From: a bacterium
Lineage (GTDB): Bacteria; Krumholzibacteriota; Krumholzibacteria; LZORAL124-64-63
Length of the DNA: 13,303 nucleotides
Reading direction: 5' to 3'
Assembly (NCBI GenBank): GCA_003646045.1
Contig: QNDV01000021.1
Span: 1 to 13,303, forward strand
Part shown: positions 6,984-13,303 of the stretch, one piece after another
Numbering within the stretch: the first letter of the stretch is position 1
How the letters are laid out: each line of letters starts with the position of its first letter
Notes under the pieces: model-generated
What the model saw: the letters and a program-made list of their open reading frames with translations, nothing else
What the model was told of the DNA's origin: nothing
Databases searched by the model: none
Program-made: the position numbers and the translations under genes

Positions 6984-6989
6984 CTCCTC
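6984..6989 (-). promoter_or_regulatory. Ribosome binding site fixing the DUF819 start
   Basis: On the minus strand GAGGAG is followed by TTGCCC and then ATG (6977). This favours the ATG over the TTG at 6983, which would leave no spacer. Confidence 0.7.
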
Positions 6990-6996
6990 GTCGGGA

Positions 6997-7049
6997 ATAG
7001 ACTTCCGGCCGCAGGTAGTCTATCAGAACGCTGGGCTTACGCCCAGCGT
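6997..7049 (-). other. Two stem-loops in the DUF819 leader / divergent intergenic region
   Basis: The first is a perfect nine-pair stem ACGCTGGGC/GCCCAGCGT (7028-7036 and 7041-7049) with loop TTAC on the plus strand. The second is a seven-pair stem ATAGACT/AGTCTAT (6997-7003 and 7017-7023) with a 13-base loop. On the minus strand they lie back to back and end seven bases before the Shine-Dalgarno sequence, so they could form a structured leader. The nine-pair stem could instead be an operator for either divergent gene. For the plus-strand gene the best promoter guess is TTGACG (7055-7060) with a poor -10, TAGCGT, at 17 bases; this is weak. Confidence 0.4.
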
Positions 7050-7188
7050 CAGCCTTGACGCAAGAGGGTTACTCCACTAGCGTATCGGCGAGATTACCAA
7101 GGCTTGGCTGCGTACCTTCCGTGCCGCCGCCAGCGCCGATACGACTCTGTCGACGCCGCGTACACCACAGGATCGGGCCTGACCGCTG

Positions 7189-9330
7189 ATGATGTCCCGC
7201 TATTCATCCGACTTCGCGATCCGCCTGGCTGCACTTGCCGTACTGACGGTATTTACGGTATTCCCCGGGGTTGCCGCAGCCTACATCGGGCCCGGCGCGG
7301 GTTTCGCCCTGGGCGGTTCCTTTCTCTTCGCCCTGGCCGGTATGCTGCTGGCCATGGGGGCCCTGTTCCTGTGGCCGCTGCGTTTTGCCCTGCGCCGCTG
7401 GCGCAGTCGGCGCCGGGCGCGACATGCCAGGGCTCGCCGCGTGGTGGTGGTGGGTCTCGATGGCCTGGATCCCCGCCTCTGCGAGGACTTCATGGCCCGC
7501 GGTCTACTGCCCAACCTGAAGAAGTTGGCCGATGCCGGCGGTTATCGGCACCTGGCCACTACCATGCCGCCCATGTCCCCCGTGGGCTGGTCGACTTTTG
7601 CCACGGGTACCGATGCCGGCGGGCACAACATCTTCGATTTTTTGACCCGTGACCTGCGCACCCACGGCCCCGTTCTGTCGTCGACACGTATAACCGCCGG
7701 TGAACCGCGCCGCCTGGGCCCCCTGACCGTGGGCCGGGCCAAACCACGCATCGAACTGCTGCGCCGATCTAAACCCTTCTGGAAGACCCTGGCCGAACAG
7801 GGGGTGCCCAGTACCATCCTGCGGGTGCCCATCACTTTCCCGCCTGACAACTACCCGGGCCATATGCTGTCGGCCATGTGCGTGCCCGATTTGCGGGGCA
7901 CCCAGGGGACGTTCTCCCACTACACGGAACCGGGCCGACCCCGGCAGGCGGGCGAGACCACCGGGGGCACGCGGCTCGAAATGGTGGTGACCGGGGAAGA
8001 CACGTTTGCGGGCGAGTTGCTGGGGCCGGACCTGCCCGCCGGGAATGATGGTGTGGCCACGGCCAAGGCTCCATTCACGGTCCATCTGGACCGGCGTGGG
8101 CAGCGTGCCCATTTCGAAGTGGGCGAAAGTACATTCACCCTGGGGCCGCGGGAATATTCTCCCTGGATCAGGGTGAAGTTCGGTCAGCGCGGTGCGCGGG
8201 CCCACGGCATCTGTCGCTTCTTGGTGACGGACTTCGAGCCATTGGGTGTGTACGTCACGCCCGTCAACCTGGATCCCGGGCAGCCGGACATGCCCATCAG
8301 TCATCCGCCCCACTACGCCATCGCCCTGGCCAAACTGCAGGGACCCTACGCCACCCTGGGACTGGCCGAGGATACCTGGGCCCTCAACGAGCGTGTCATC
8401 GACGAACAGGCTTTCCTGGACCAGGCCTACCTGATCCACGACGAGCGCAGACGGCAGTTCCTGCACGCTCTGGATCGCAATCCCGAAGGTGCCATCGCGG
8501 TGGTGTTCGACGCCACCGACCGTATCCAGCATATGTTCTGGCGCTACCGCGAACCGGACCATCCGGCCAACAGCGAACTCGATCTCGAAGCCCACGCCGA
8601 CGCCATCGAGAAGGTCTACCAGGCCGCGGACGATGTGGTGGGCGAGACCCTTCAACGGTGCCACCGGGACGACATCGTGCTGGCGATCTCGGATCACGGG
8701 TTCGCCAATTTCAAACGCGGCGTGAATCTCAATACCTGGTTCCGTGATCATGGCTACCTGTACCTGGTGAGCGATCCGGCTGAGGGGGCGGTGCCCCCGC
8801 TGGAGACCGGTGCGAAGGTGGACGCCAACCGGATCGACTGGCCGCGGACCCGTGCCTATACCAACGGTCTGGCCGGCTTCTATCTGAACATCAAAGGGCG
8901 CGAGAGGGACGGGTGCGTGGAACCCCGGGATGCAAGGGCGTTGCTGGACGAGATCATGGACCGGCTACGGGGCCTGCCTGATCCCCAGGGGGGAGAAGCC
9001 ATCGCCAACGTCTGGGCTTCCGGTGATGTTTTCAAGGGTCCGTATGCCGGCAACGGTCCTGACGCGGTGGTGGGCTACAATCGGGGTTACCGGGCGGACT
9101 GGCACGCCGCCGTGGGTCGTCTGACTGACACCGCCATCCGTGACAACCGTCGCAGTTGGTCTGGCGACCACTGCATGGATCCGGCCCAGGTGCCAGGCGT
9201 GATCTACGCCAACTGTCCCCTGGAGCGGGATGATTGTGCCCTGGTGGACCTGGCTCCCACCATCCTGGACCTGTTCGGTATCGCCCGACCCGGGCATATG
9301 CAGGGTCGCTCACTGTTCGAGGAGTCGTGA
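7189..9330 (+). CDS. Membrane-anchored alkaline-phosphatase-superfamily phosphohydrolase/phosphodiesterase
   Basis: This 713-residue enzyme belongs to the type I phosphodiesterase/nucleotide-pyrophosphatase branch of the alkaline phosphatase superfamily, two-metal hydrolases of phosphate esters or diesters. The substrate is not known. Two hydrophobic spans (about 11-31 and 41-63) enclose the motif AYIGPGAGF and are followed by an arginine-rich stretch with eleven Arg between 65 and 84. By the positive-inside rule the catalytic domain should face the cytoplasm. Catalytic landmarks are GLDGLDP (metal ligand Asp91), PPMSPVGWSTF (probable nucleophile Ser130), GGHNIFDF, DATDRIQH (Asp444, His448), SDHGF (Asp502, His503) and SGDHCMDP (His661). 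A beta-rich insert of about 250 residues lies between the halves. An in-frame TGA at 7180 limits the start to ATG 7189 or 7192, and no good Shine-Dalgarno precedes either. The stop overlaps the next start (TGATG). Confidence 0.9.
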   Translation: MMSRYSSDFAIRLAALAVLTVFTVFPGVAAAYIGPGAGFALGGSFLFALAGMLLAMGALFLWPLRFALRRWRSRRRARHARARRVVVVGLDGLDPRLCEDFMARGLLPNLKKLADAGGYRHLATTMPPMSPVGWSTFATGTDAGGHNIFDFLTRDLRTHGPVLSSTRITAGEPRRLGPLTVGRAKPRIELLRRSKPFWKTLAEQGVPSTILRVPITFPPDNYPGHMLSAMCVPDLRGTQGTFSHYTEPGRPRQAGETTGGTRLEMVVTGEDTFAGELLGPDLPAGNDGVATAKAPFTVHLDRRGQRAHFEVGESTFTLGPREYSPWIRVKFGQRGARAHGICRFLVTDFEPLGVYVTPVNLDPGQPDMPISHPPHYAIALAKLQGPYATLGLAEDTWALNERVIDEQAFLDQAYLIHDERRRQFLHALDRNPEGAIAVVFDATDRIQHMFWRYREPDHPANSELDLEAHADAIEKVYQAADDVVGETLQRCHRDDIVLAISDHGFANFKRGVNLNTWFRDHGYLYLVSDPAEGAVPPLETGAKVDANRIDWPRTRAYTNGLAGFYLNIKGRERDGCVEPRDARALLDEIMDRLRGLPDPQGGEAIANVWASGDVFKGPYAGNGPDAVVGYNRGYRADWHAAVGRLTDTAIRDNRRSWSGDHCMDPAQVPGVIYANCPLERDDCALVDLAPTILDLFGIARPGHMQGRSLFEES

Positions 9331-11294
9331 TGCGCCGCGTCGTTCTGATTCTTGTCGTGTCGATGTGGGCCCTGGCGGCCATGGCAGCCGATGACACCAA
9401 GGTGCTGGTCATCGGCATGGATGGTATGGACCCGCAGATGTTGGCCGAGTTCCGTGCCCAGGGCCTGTTGCCGAATTTTGACCGCTTCATCGCCGGTGGT
9501 GGCCAGTTCCAGCCCCTGGGAACCTCCATACCGCCCCAGTCGCCGGTGGCCTGGGCCTGCTTCTCCACCGGTGCGGACGCCGGTGCCCATGGCATCTACG
9601 ATTTCATACACCGCGACCCGCTGACCATGCTGCCCTACCTGTCCACCAGTAGCGCCCAGGCGCCGGGGGACTACTGGCAACTGGCCGGCTGGAAGGTGCC
9701 AAAGTCCGGCGGTACCCTGGAGAATCTGCGCCGCGGTGTTTCGTTCTGGGAGGTACTGGACGACGCGGGGGTGGACGCCACCGTGTTCAAGGTGCCGGCC
9801 AACTTTCCACCCTCCGAATGTGAGGCGCGCACCCTCAGTGGCATGGGGACTCCCGACATCCTGGGCACCTACGGCATCTTCAGCTACCTGACCGATGACC
9901 CGGCAGTGGATACCGAGGTGGGCGGCGGCCGCGTGATCCCGGTGCGAGCGGTGGCAGGGCGTATCCAGACGACGATCCCGGGTCCTGTCAACACCTACCG
10001 CCAGGGCAATCCCCAGAGCGAGGTCGAACTGGATATCACCCTGGACCGCGACAACCGCACGGCCTTGTTCAACATCAACGGCAGCGAATTCCTGCTGCAG
10101 GAAGGCGAGTGGAGCGACTGGTTGGAACTGGACTTCGAGATGGTGCCGGTATTCAAGGACGTGGGGGCCATCTGTCGTTTCTATCTGCTGGAGGCCGGTC
10201 AACATTTTCGCATGTATGTGACGCCCGTCCAGATCCATCCCGCCCGGCCGGAGATGCCCATCAGCACTCCCGGCTCGTATAGTGCCGAGATCGCCCGGGA
10301 TGTGGGCCTGTTCTATACCCAGGGTCTGCCCGAGGATAGCAAAGCCCTTGAAGAGGGCATTCTCAGCGATACCGAATACGCCAGCCAGAGCGACCAGATC
10401 CTCCACGAGCGACTACTCCAGTTCACCTACGAACTGGACCACTTCCGGCGCCTGGACCAGGGCTTCCTGTTCTTCTACTTCAACTCGCCGGACCAGTCGT
10501 GCCACGTTTTCTGGCGGTCCTTCGACGAGGATTCGCCCACCCACGCGGCGGCTGACCCCGCCCAGCGGAATCGCGTGCGTGATCTCTATGTGGTTCTGGA
10601 CGGCGCCCTGGGCGAAGCCATGGATACCGTGGGTGACGACGTGACGATCATGGTCATCAGCGACCACGGGTTTGCTCCGTACCACCGCAGTTTCCACGTG
10701 AATGCCTGGCTGCGCGAGCACGGGTACCTCGTCCTGAAGCAGGGTGTGGAGCCGGGGCAGACCGAGTTCCTGATGGGTATCGACTGGAGCAGGACCCGTG
10801 CCTATGCCGTGGGGATCAACGGTCTGTACCTGAATCTGCGCGGGCGCGAGCGCGGGGGCATCGTCCAACCCGGGCCACAGGCTGAGGCGTTGCTGGACGA
10901 GTTGGAGCGCGAGTTGGAGGCCACCATGGATCCGGCGCGGCAGGATGCCCGGCCCATCAAGTATGCCTATCGGGCCGACCGGGTCTACCATGGAGCCTAC
11001 CGGGACCAGGCACCGGATATCGTCCTGGGCTACACCAGTGGCTGGCGCGGCAGCAACGAATCGGCCCTCGGTGCGGTACCGGCCGAGATTTTCGTGGACA
11101 ACGATTTGAAATGGAGCGGCGATCATTGCATGGCCGCCGACGAGGTGCCCGGCGTGGTGCTCACCAACCGGCCGTTCATGGCGCCGAACCCGTCACTGCA
11201 GGACCTGGCGCCCACGATCCTGGGACTCTTCGGGATCGAGCCGGCGCCCACCATGACCGGGCGCGACCTGTACGCCCCGGAAGGAGCACGCTGA
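9330..11294 (+). CDS. Secreted alkaline-phosphatase-superfamily phosphohydrolase, paralogue of the preceding gene
   Basis: This 654-residue paralogue aligns with the previous protein along the whole catalytic domain. It has a cleavable signal peptide (MRRVV, hydrophobic core, AMA-AD near residues 18-20) instead of the two-span anchor, so it should work in the periplasm or outside the cell. Catalytic residues are kept: GMDGMDP (Asp31), PPQSPVAWACF (Ser71), DAGAHGIYDF, PDQSCH (Asp388, His392), SDHGF (Asp445, His446) and SGDHCM (His599). In the third motif the first Asp of the paralogue is Asn here, but the Asp and His expected to bind metal remain. The same frame is open further upstream to a GTG at 9234. 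ATG 9330 is preferred because it puts the signal peptide at the N-terminus, shares one base with the previous stop, and follows GGAG at 9321-9324. The substrate is unknown. Confidence 0.92.
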   Translation: MRRVVLILVVSMWALAAMAADDTKVLVIGMDGMDPQMLAEFRAQGLLPNFDRFIAGGGQFQPLGTSIPPQSPVAWACFSTGADAGAHGIYDFIHRDPLTMLPYLSTSSAQAPGDYWQLAGWKVPKSGGTLENLRRGVSFWEVLDDAGVDATVFKVPANFPPSECEARTLSGMGTPDILGTYGIFSYLTDDPAVDTEVGGGRVIPVRAVAGRIQTTIPGPVNTYRQGNPQSEVELDITLDRDNRTALFNINGSEFLLQEGEWSDWLELDFEMVPVFKDVGAICRFYLLEAGQHFRMYVTPVQIHPARPEMPISTPGSYSAEIARDVGLFYTQGLPEDSKALEEGILSDTEYASQSDQILHERLLQFTYELDHFRRLDQGFLFFYFNSPDQSCHVFWRSFDEDSPTHAAADPAQRNRVRDLYVVLDGALGEAMDTVGDDVTIMVISDHGFAPYHRSFHVNAWLREHGYLVLKQGVEPGQTEFLMGIDWSRTRAYAVGINGLYLNLRGRERGGIVQPGPQAEALLDELERELEATMDPARQDARPIKYAYRADRVYHGAYRDQAPDIVLGYTSGWRGSNESALGAVPAEIFVDNDLKWSGDHCMAADEVPGVVLTNRPFMAPNPSLQDLAPTILGLFGIEPAPTMTGRDLYAPEGAR

Positions 11295-11491
11295 TGTTCG
11301 GAGGCAACAAGATCAAGCTGGACAAGGCCCTGCTGGAGAAGGTCCGCAAGTACGCGGTCATCGCCGGCTACGCCACCCCGGAGGAGTTTGTCCAGCACGT
11401 CCTGGAGCGGGAGATCGCCAAGTTCGAGGAAGGTGGCGCCGACGAGGACGAAATCAGGAAGCGGATGCAGGGACTGGGCTACATTTCCTAG
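11294..11491 (+). CDS. Small ribbon-helix-helix-like protein of unknown function
   Basis: This 65-residue protein starts at ATG 11294, overlapping the preceding stop by one base, with AAGGAG seven bases upstream. The order is a short basic strand (NKIKLDKALLEKV), a helix, then TPEEFVQHVLEREIAKFE as a second helix. This matches the strand-helix-helix plan of Arc/MetJ-type ribbon-helix-helix proteins, which bind DNA as dimers. An acidic segment (EEGGADEDE) and the ending RMQGLGYIS follow. A closing LGYI-like motif is also seen at the ends of many sulfatase-type proteins, though what it means is unclear. It could be a regulator of the cluster or a small partner of the enzymes; the fold call is from pattern only. 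Confidence 0.8.
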   Translation: MFGGNKIKLDKALLEKVRKYAVIAGYATPEEFVQHVLEREIAKFEEGGADEDEIRKRMQGLGYIS

Positions 11492-11515
11492 TCGGTACGC
11501 CGGCGGAAGCGAACC

Positions 11516-12340
11516 ATGACCATCATCGCCACAGCCATGAACGCCATATTCGACCTGCTGACGGCGCCCTTCGGGAGTCACGCCTCGCTGGCGGTGTGCG
11601 TGCTGTCGATCCTGACGGGTGTGGCCATGCTGCTGCTGTTCAAGGTCACCACCAACCAGGATCAGCTTGTAGCTGCACGCGAAGTGCTGACCGGACGCCT
11701 CTATGAGATGGGGTTGTTCCAGGACCACCTCGGCGTTCTTATGAAGATCCAGGGGGATCTGGCCCTGGCCAACCTGCGCTATGTACGCTGGTCGCTACCG
11801 GCCCTGGCGGCCATGCTGCTGCCCATGCTGTTGATCCTCGCCCAGTTCGATGCACGGTATGGACACCAACCCATGGTCCCGGGGGAAGTCACCCTCCTGC
11901 GGGTGGCGCTGGCCGCAGGGCAATGGTCCCTGCTGGATAAGTTGGAACTCACTGCGGACACCGGCGTCGAGGTGGATTCGCGACCGGTTCTGGACCCCGG
12001 GACCGGGGTAGCGGTCTGGCGCGTGCGGGCCGAACTGCCTGGCGACCACGAACTGGTCGTACGGTTACCCGGCGGTACGGAGCTGACCAAGGAACTGGTG
12101 GTGGGTGAGGGTGCGCCGCGCCTGGCCCGGGTGCGCGAGCAGGAGAGTCTGCTGCGGGTCCTGCTGAATCCGGCCGAGGCTCCCTTGCCCGGCGACCAGC
12201 CCGTGATTGCCATCACCCTGGAGCTGCCATCGCGCCGTCTGGACTACGCCGGCCTGCGCGTCCATTGGCTCTGGGCGATGATAGTATTTTCCATGGCCTT
12301 CGGTCTGGCGGTCAAGGACGTGCTGAAGGTCCGCCTCTGA
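11516..12340 (+). CDS. Three-span membrane protein resembling the Oxa1/YidC/EMC3 (DUF106) group
   Basis: This 274-residue protein has spans at about 24-43, 93-110 and 250-267. Between the first two lies a basic, charged helical stretch (45-91, containing TTNQDQLVAAREVLTG and LRYVRW), predicted cytoplasmic. After the second span comes YGHQPMVPGE and a beta-rich domain of about 130 residues, predicted periplasmic. The pattern of span, helical hairpin, span, with a 'yG..P..pGE' block after it, recalls DUF106/EMC3/TMCO1 proteins, relatives of the YidC membrane insertase. The large domain between spans two and three is not typical, so this is a resemblance and not a firm assignment. The start is ATG 11516 with GGAAG six bases before it, 24 bases after the ribbon-helix-helix gene, so it is likely the last gene of the cluster. 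Confidence 0.85.
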   Translation: MTIIATAMNAIFDLLTAPFGSHASLAVCVLSILTGVAMLLLFKVTTNQDQLVAAREVLTGRLYEMGLFQDHLGVLMKIQGDLALANLRYVRWSLPALAAMLLPMLLILAQFDARYGHQPMVPGEVTLLRVALAAGQWSLLDKLELTADTGVEVDSRPVLDPGTGVAVWRVRAELPGDHELVVRLPGGTELTKELVVGEGAPRLARVREQESLLRVLLNPAEAPLPGDQPVIAITLELPSRRLDYAGLRVHWLWAMIVFSMAFGLAVKDVLKVRL

Positions 12341-12400
12341 TTCATTCCCTCGATGCTACTTCCCGTTGCACCCTCGACATCCATGGGGCATGATTGTCGC

Positions 12401-12426
12401 GGCGCGGTCCCCCGGGGAGCGGCGCC
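12401..12426. terminator. GC hairpin after the phosphohydrolase cluster
   Basis: GGCGC (12401-12405) pairs with GCGCC (12422-12426), and inside TCCC pairs with GGGA (12408-12411 and 12415-12418). It lies 60 bases after the membrane-protein stop and 45 before the next gene. There is no T-run, as with the other hairpins in this window, so termination is an inference from position. Confidence 0.35.
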
Positions 12427-12470
12427 CACCGGGCATGGCAGGATGCTGACCCGAACCCGAGGACGGAACC

Positions 12471-13010
12471 ATGCGCAAATCTCTTCGCACCGCTGCGACC
12501 GCGGTGGCGGTACTGGCCGCCTTGGCGTTGCTGGTCACCGCCGACAGCGTGCGCGCCCAGGACGCGGTGCCCGACTGGAACGATCCCTCCGATACCATGG
12601 CCCACGCCGTAGGCCTGCACTATGGACGCGTTGGCGGGCACGGACTCTCGTTTCGCCTGCCGCTCAAGTGGTTCCTGTACCTGCAGCCCACCGGTGGCAT
12701 CTGGCACACCTCGGATCACAAGCGCCACAATGTGGGTTTGCAGTTGCACTATATCCTGCGCCAGGATCAGAAACTGCGTCTCTACCTGGGTGGTGGCGGG
12801 GCCTACTTCTACGACAAGGAAAAGACCGGAGTATCCGACGGGTCGGATATTTACACCACGGAGACCAACTGGAACTGGGGTGCCGGCGTGGGTATCGAGC
12901 GCCTTCTGGGACACCGTTGGGCCCTGCAGGTGGAGTTGGACTTCATCCGCTACGGGGACAGCGGCAATATCCAGGTCACTCCCCAGGCAGGTATCTATTT
13001 CTACTGGTAG
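12471..13010 (+). CDS. Small outer-membrane beta-barrel protein
   Basis: This 179-residue protein begins with a signal peptide (basic MRKSLRT, hydrophobic stretch to about residue 24, cleavage near VRA-QD at about residues 29-30). The mature part of about 150 residues alternates polar and hydrophobic residues with repeated Gly and aromatics, for example HAVGLHYGRV, LRLYLGGGGAYFY, NWGAGVGIERLL, WALQVELDFIRYG and VTPQAGIYFYW. It ends in an aromatic residue, as BAM-assembled barrels do. Its size suits a barrel of about eight strands. No specific family could be assigned. ATG 12471 is preceded by GAGGA at seven bases. Its stop is four bases before the methyltransferase fragment. Confidence 0.85.
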   Translation: MRKSLRTAATAVAVLAALALLVTADSVRAQDAVPDWNDPSDTMAHAVGLHYGRVGGHGLSFRLPLKWFLYLQPTGGIWHTSDHKRHNVGLQLHYILRQDQKLRLYLGGGGAYFYDKEKTGVSDGSDIYTTETNWNWGAGVGIERLLGHRWALQVELDFIRYGDSGNIQVTPQAGIYFYW

Positions 13011-13014
13011 GGTC

Positions 13015-13269
13015 ATGGATCACCTGGAATTCAATCGCGAGGCCTGGGACCACAACGTCCACACGGGTAACCGTTGGACCGTGCCCGTGGACGAGGCGAC
13101 CATTGCCCGGGCGCGCCGTGGGGACTGGTCCATCGTGCTGACGCCCACCCGGCAGGTGCCGCGGGACTGGTTTCCTGCCGATCTGGACTGCGATCTGCTG
13201 GCGCTCGCCGGTGGAGGGGGGCAGCAGGGACCGGTACTCGCCGCGGCCAGGGCCGCCTGCAACCGATAG
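13015..13269 (+). pseudogene. Truncated SAM-dependent methyltransferase (N-terminal 84 residues)
   Basis: The first 75-78 residues match the start of a class I methyltransferase family of about 250 residues: AWDHNVHTGNRWTVPV, RRGDWSIVLTPTRQVPRDWF, then the SAM-binding glycine motif ALAGGGGQQGPVLAAA. In relatives this is followed by a GA-x-VTV strand and an acidic residue that holds the SAM ribose. Here the frame instead reads RAACNR and stops (TAG at 13267, another TAG directly after). Neither of the other two plus-strand frames restores the expected strand, so a single-base frameshift does not explain it. The bases past about 13250 instead read as protein-like on the minus strand (GQGLAKVLDAYYRLQAALAA). 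A gene broken by rearrangement, or a join at the end of an assembled contig, fits best. The product would have no catalytic core. Confidence 0.7.
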
Positions 13270-13303
13270 TAGGCGTCCAACACCTTGGCCAGCCCCTGTC
13301 CGA

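Noticed and set aside
7504..8751. A 415-codon minus-strand frame opposite the first phosphohydrolase, with similar ones at 9204-10406 and 529-1110
   Set aside because: These are shadows of conserved plus-strand coding regions in high-GC DNA, with no domain sense of their own.

Overview
This window comes from a GC-rich genome with a Gram-negative cell plan: it encodes an outer-membrane-type beta-barrel precursor and a Sec-secreted phosphatase-fold enzyme. The mix of a B12-dependent ribonucleotide reductase, a biotin-dependent carboxylase split into two genes, a DUF819 membrane protein and a tandem pair of 'YIGPGAGF'-type phosphohydrolases resembles little-cultivated lineages of the FCB/Krumholzibacteriota/Eisenbacteria kind. 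That placement is a low-confidence inference. There is no CRISPR array, transposase, rRNA or tRNA.

Layout. (1) 1-2250, plus strand: the 3' part of a biotin carboxylase, a separate biotin carrier protein with biotinyl Lys126, and a low-molecular-weight phosphatase/ArsC-fold protein whose start overlaps the carrier stop by four bases. (2) 2251-2779: a long, partly AT-rich control region. It holds weak terminator-like hairpins, a pair of NrdR-type boxes 32 bp apart over a plausible promoter, and a leader with several stem-loops. (3) 2780-5653: nrdJ, a complete 957-residue adenosylcobalamin-dependent ribonucleotide reductase. (4) 5654-5828: two strong hairpins between converging genes. (5) 5829-6977, minus strand: a DUF819 membrane protein, with two stem-loops in its leader. 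(6) 7189-12340, plus strand: a tightly packed four-gene cluster. It encodes a membrane-anchored alkaline-phosphatase-superfamily enzyme, a secreted paralogue, a 65-residue ribbon-helix-helix-like protein, and a three-span membrane protein that looks like the Oxa1/YidC/EMC3 group. (7) 12471-13010: a small outer-membrane beta-barrel protein. (8) 13015-13269: the first 84 codons of a SAM-dependent methyltransferase that breaks off just after the SAM-binding glycine motif.

How the parts fit. The carboxylase genes together make one alpha subunit that carries CO2 on biotin; the transferase subunit is outside the window. nrdJ makes deoxynucleotides without oxygen dependence, and its upstream boxes predict repression by NrdR when dNTPs are plentiful. 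The most novel part is the 7189-12340 cluster: two related metallo-phosphohydrolases predicted to face opposite sides of the inner membrane, coupled to a small possible DNA-binding protein and an insertase-like membrane protein. Its substrate and purpose cannot be read from sequence.
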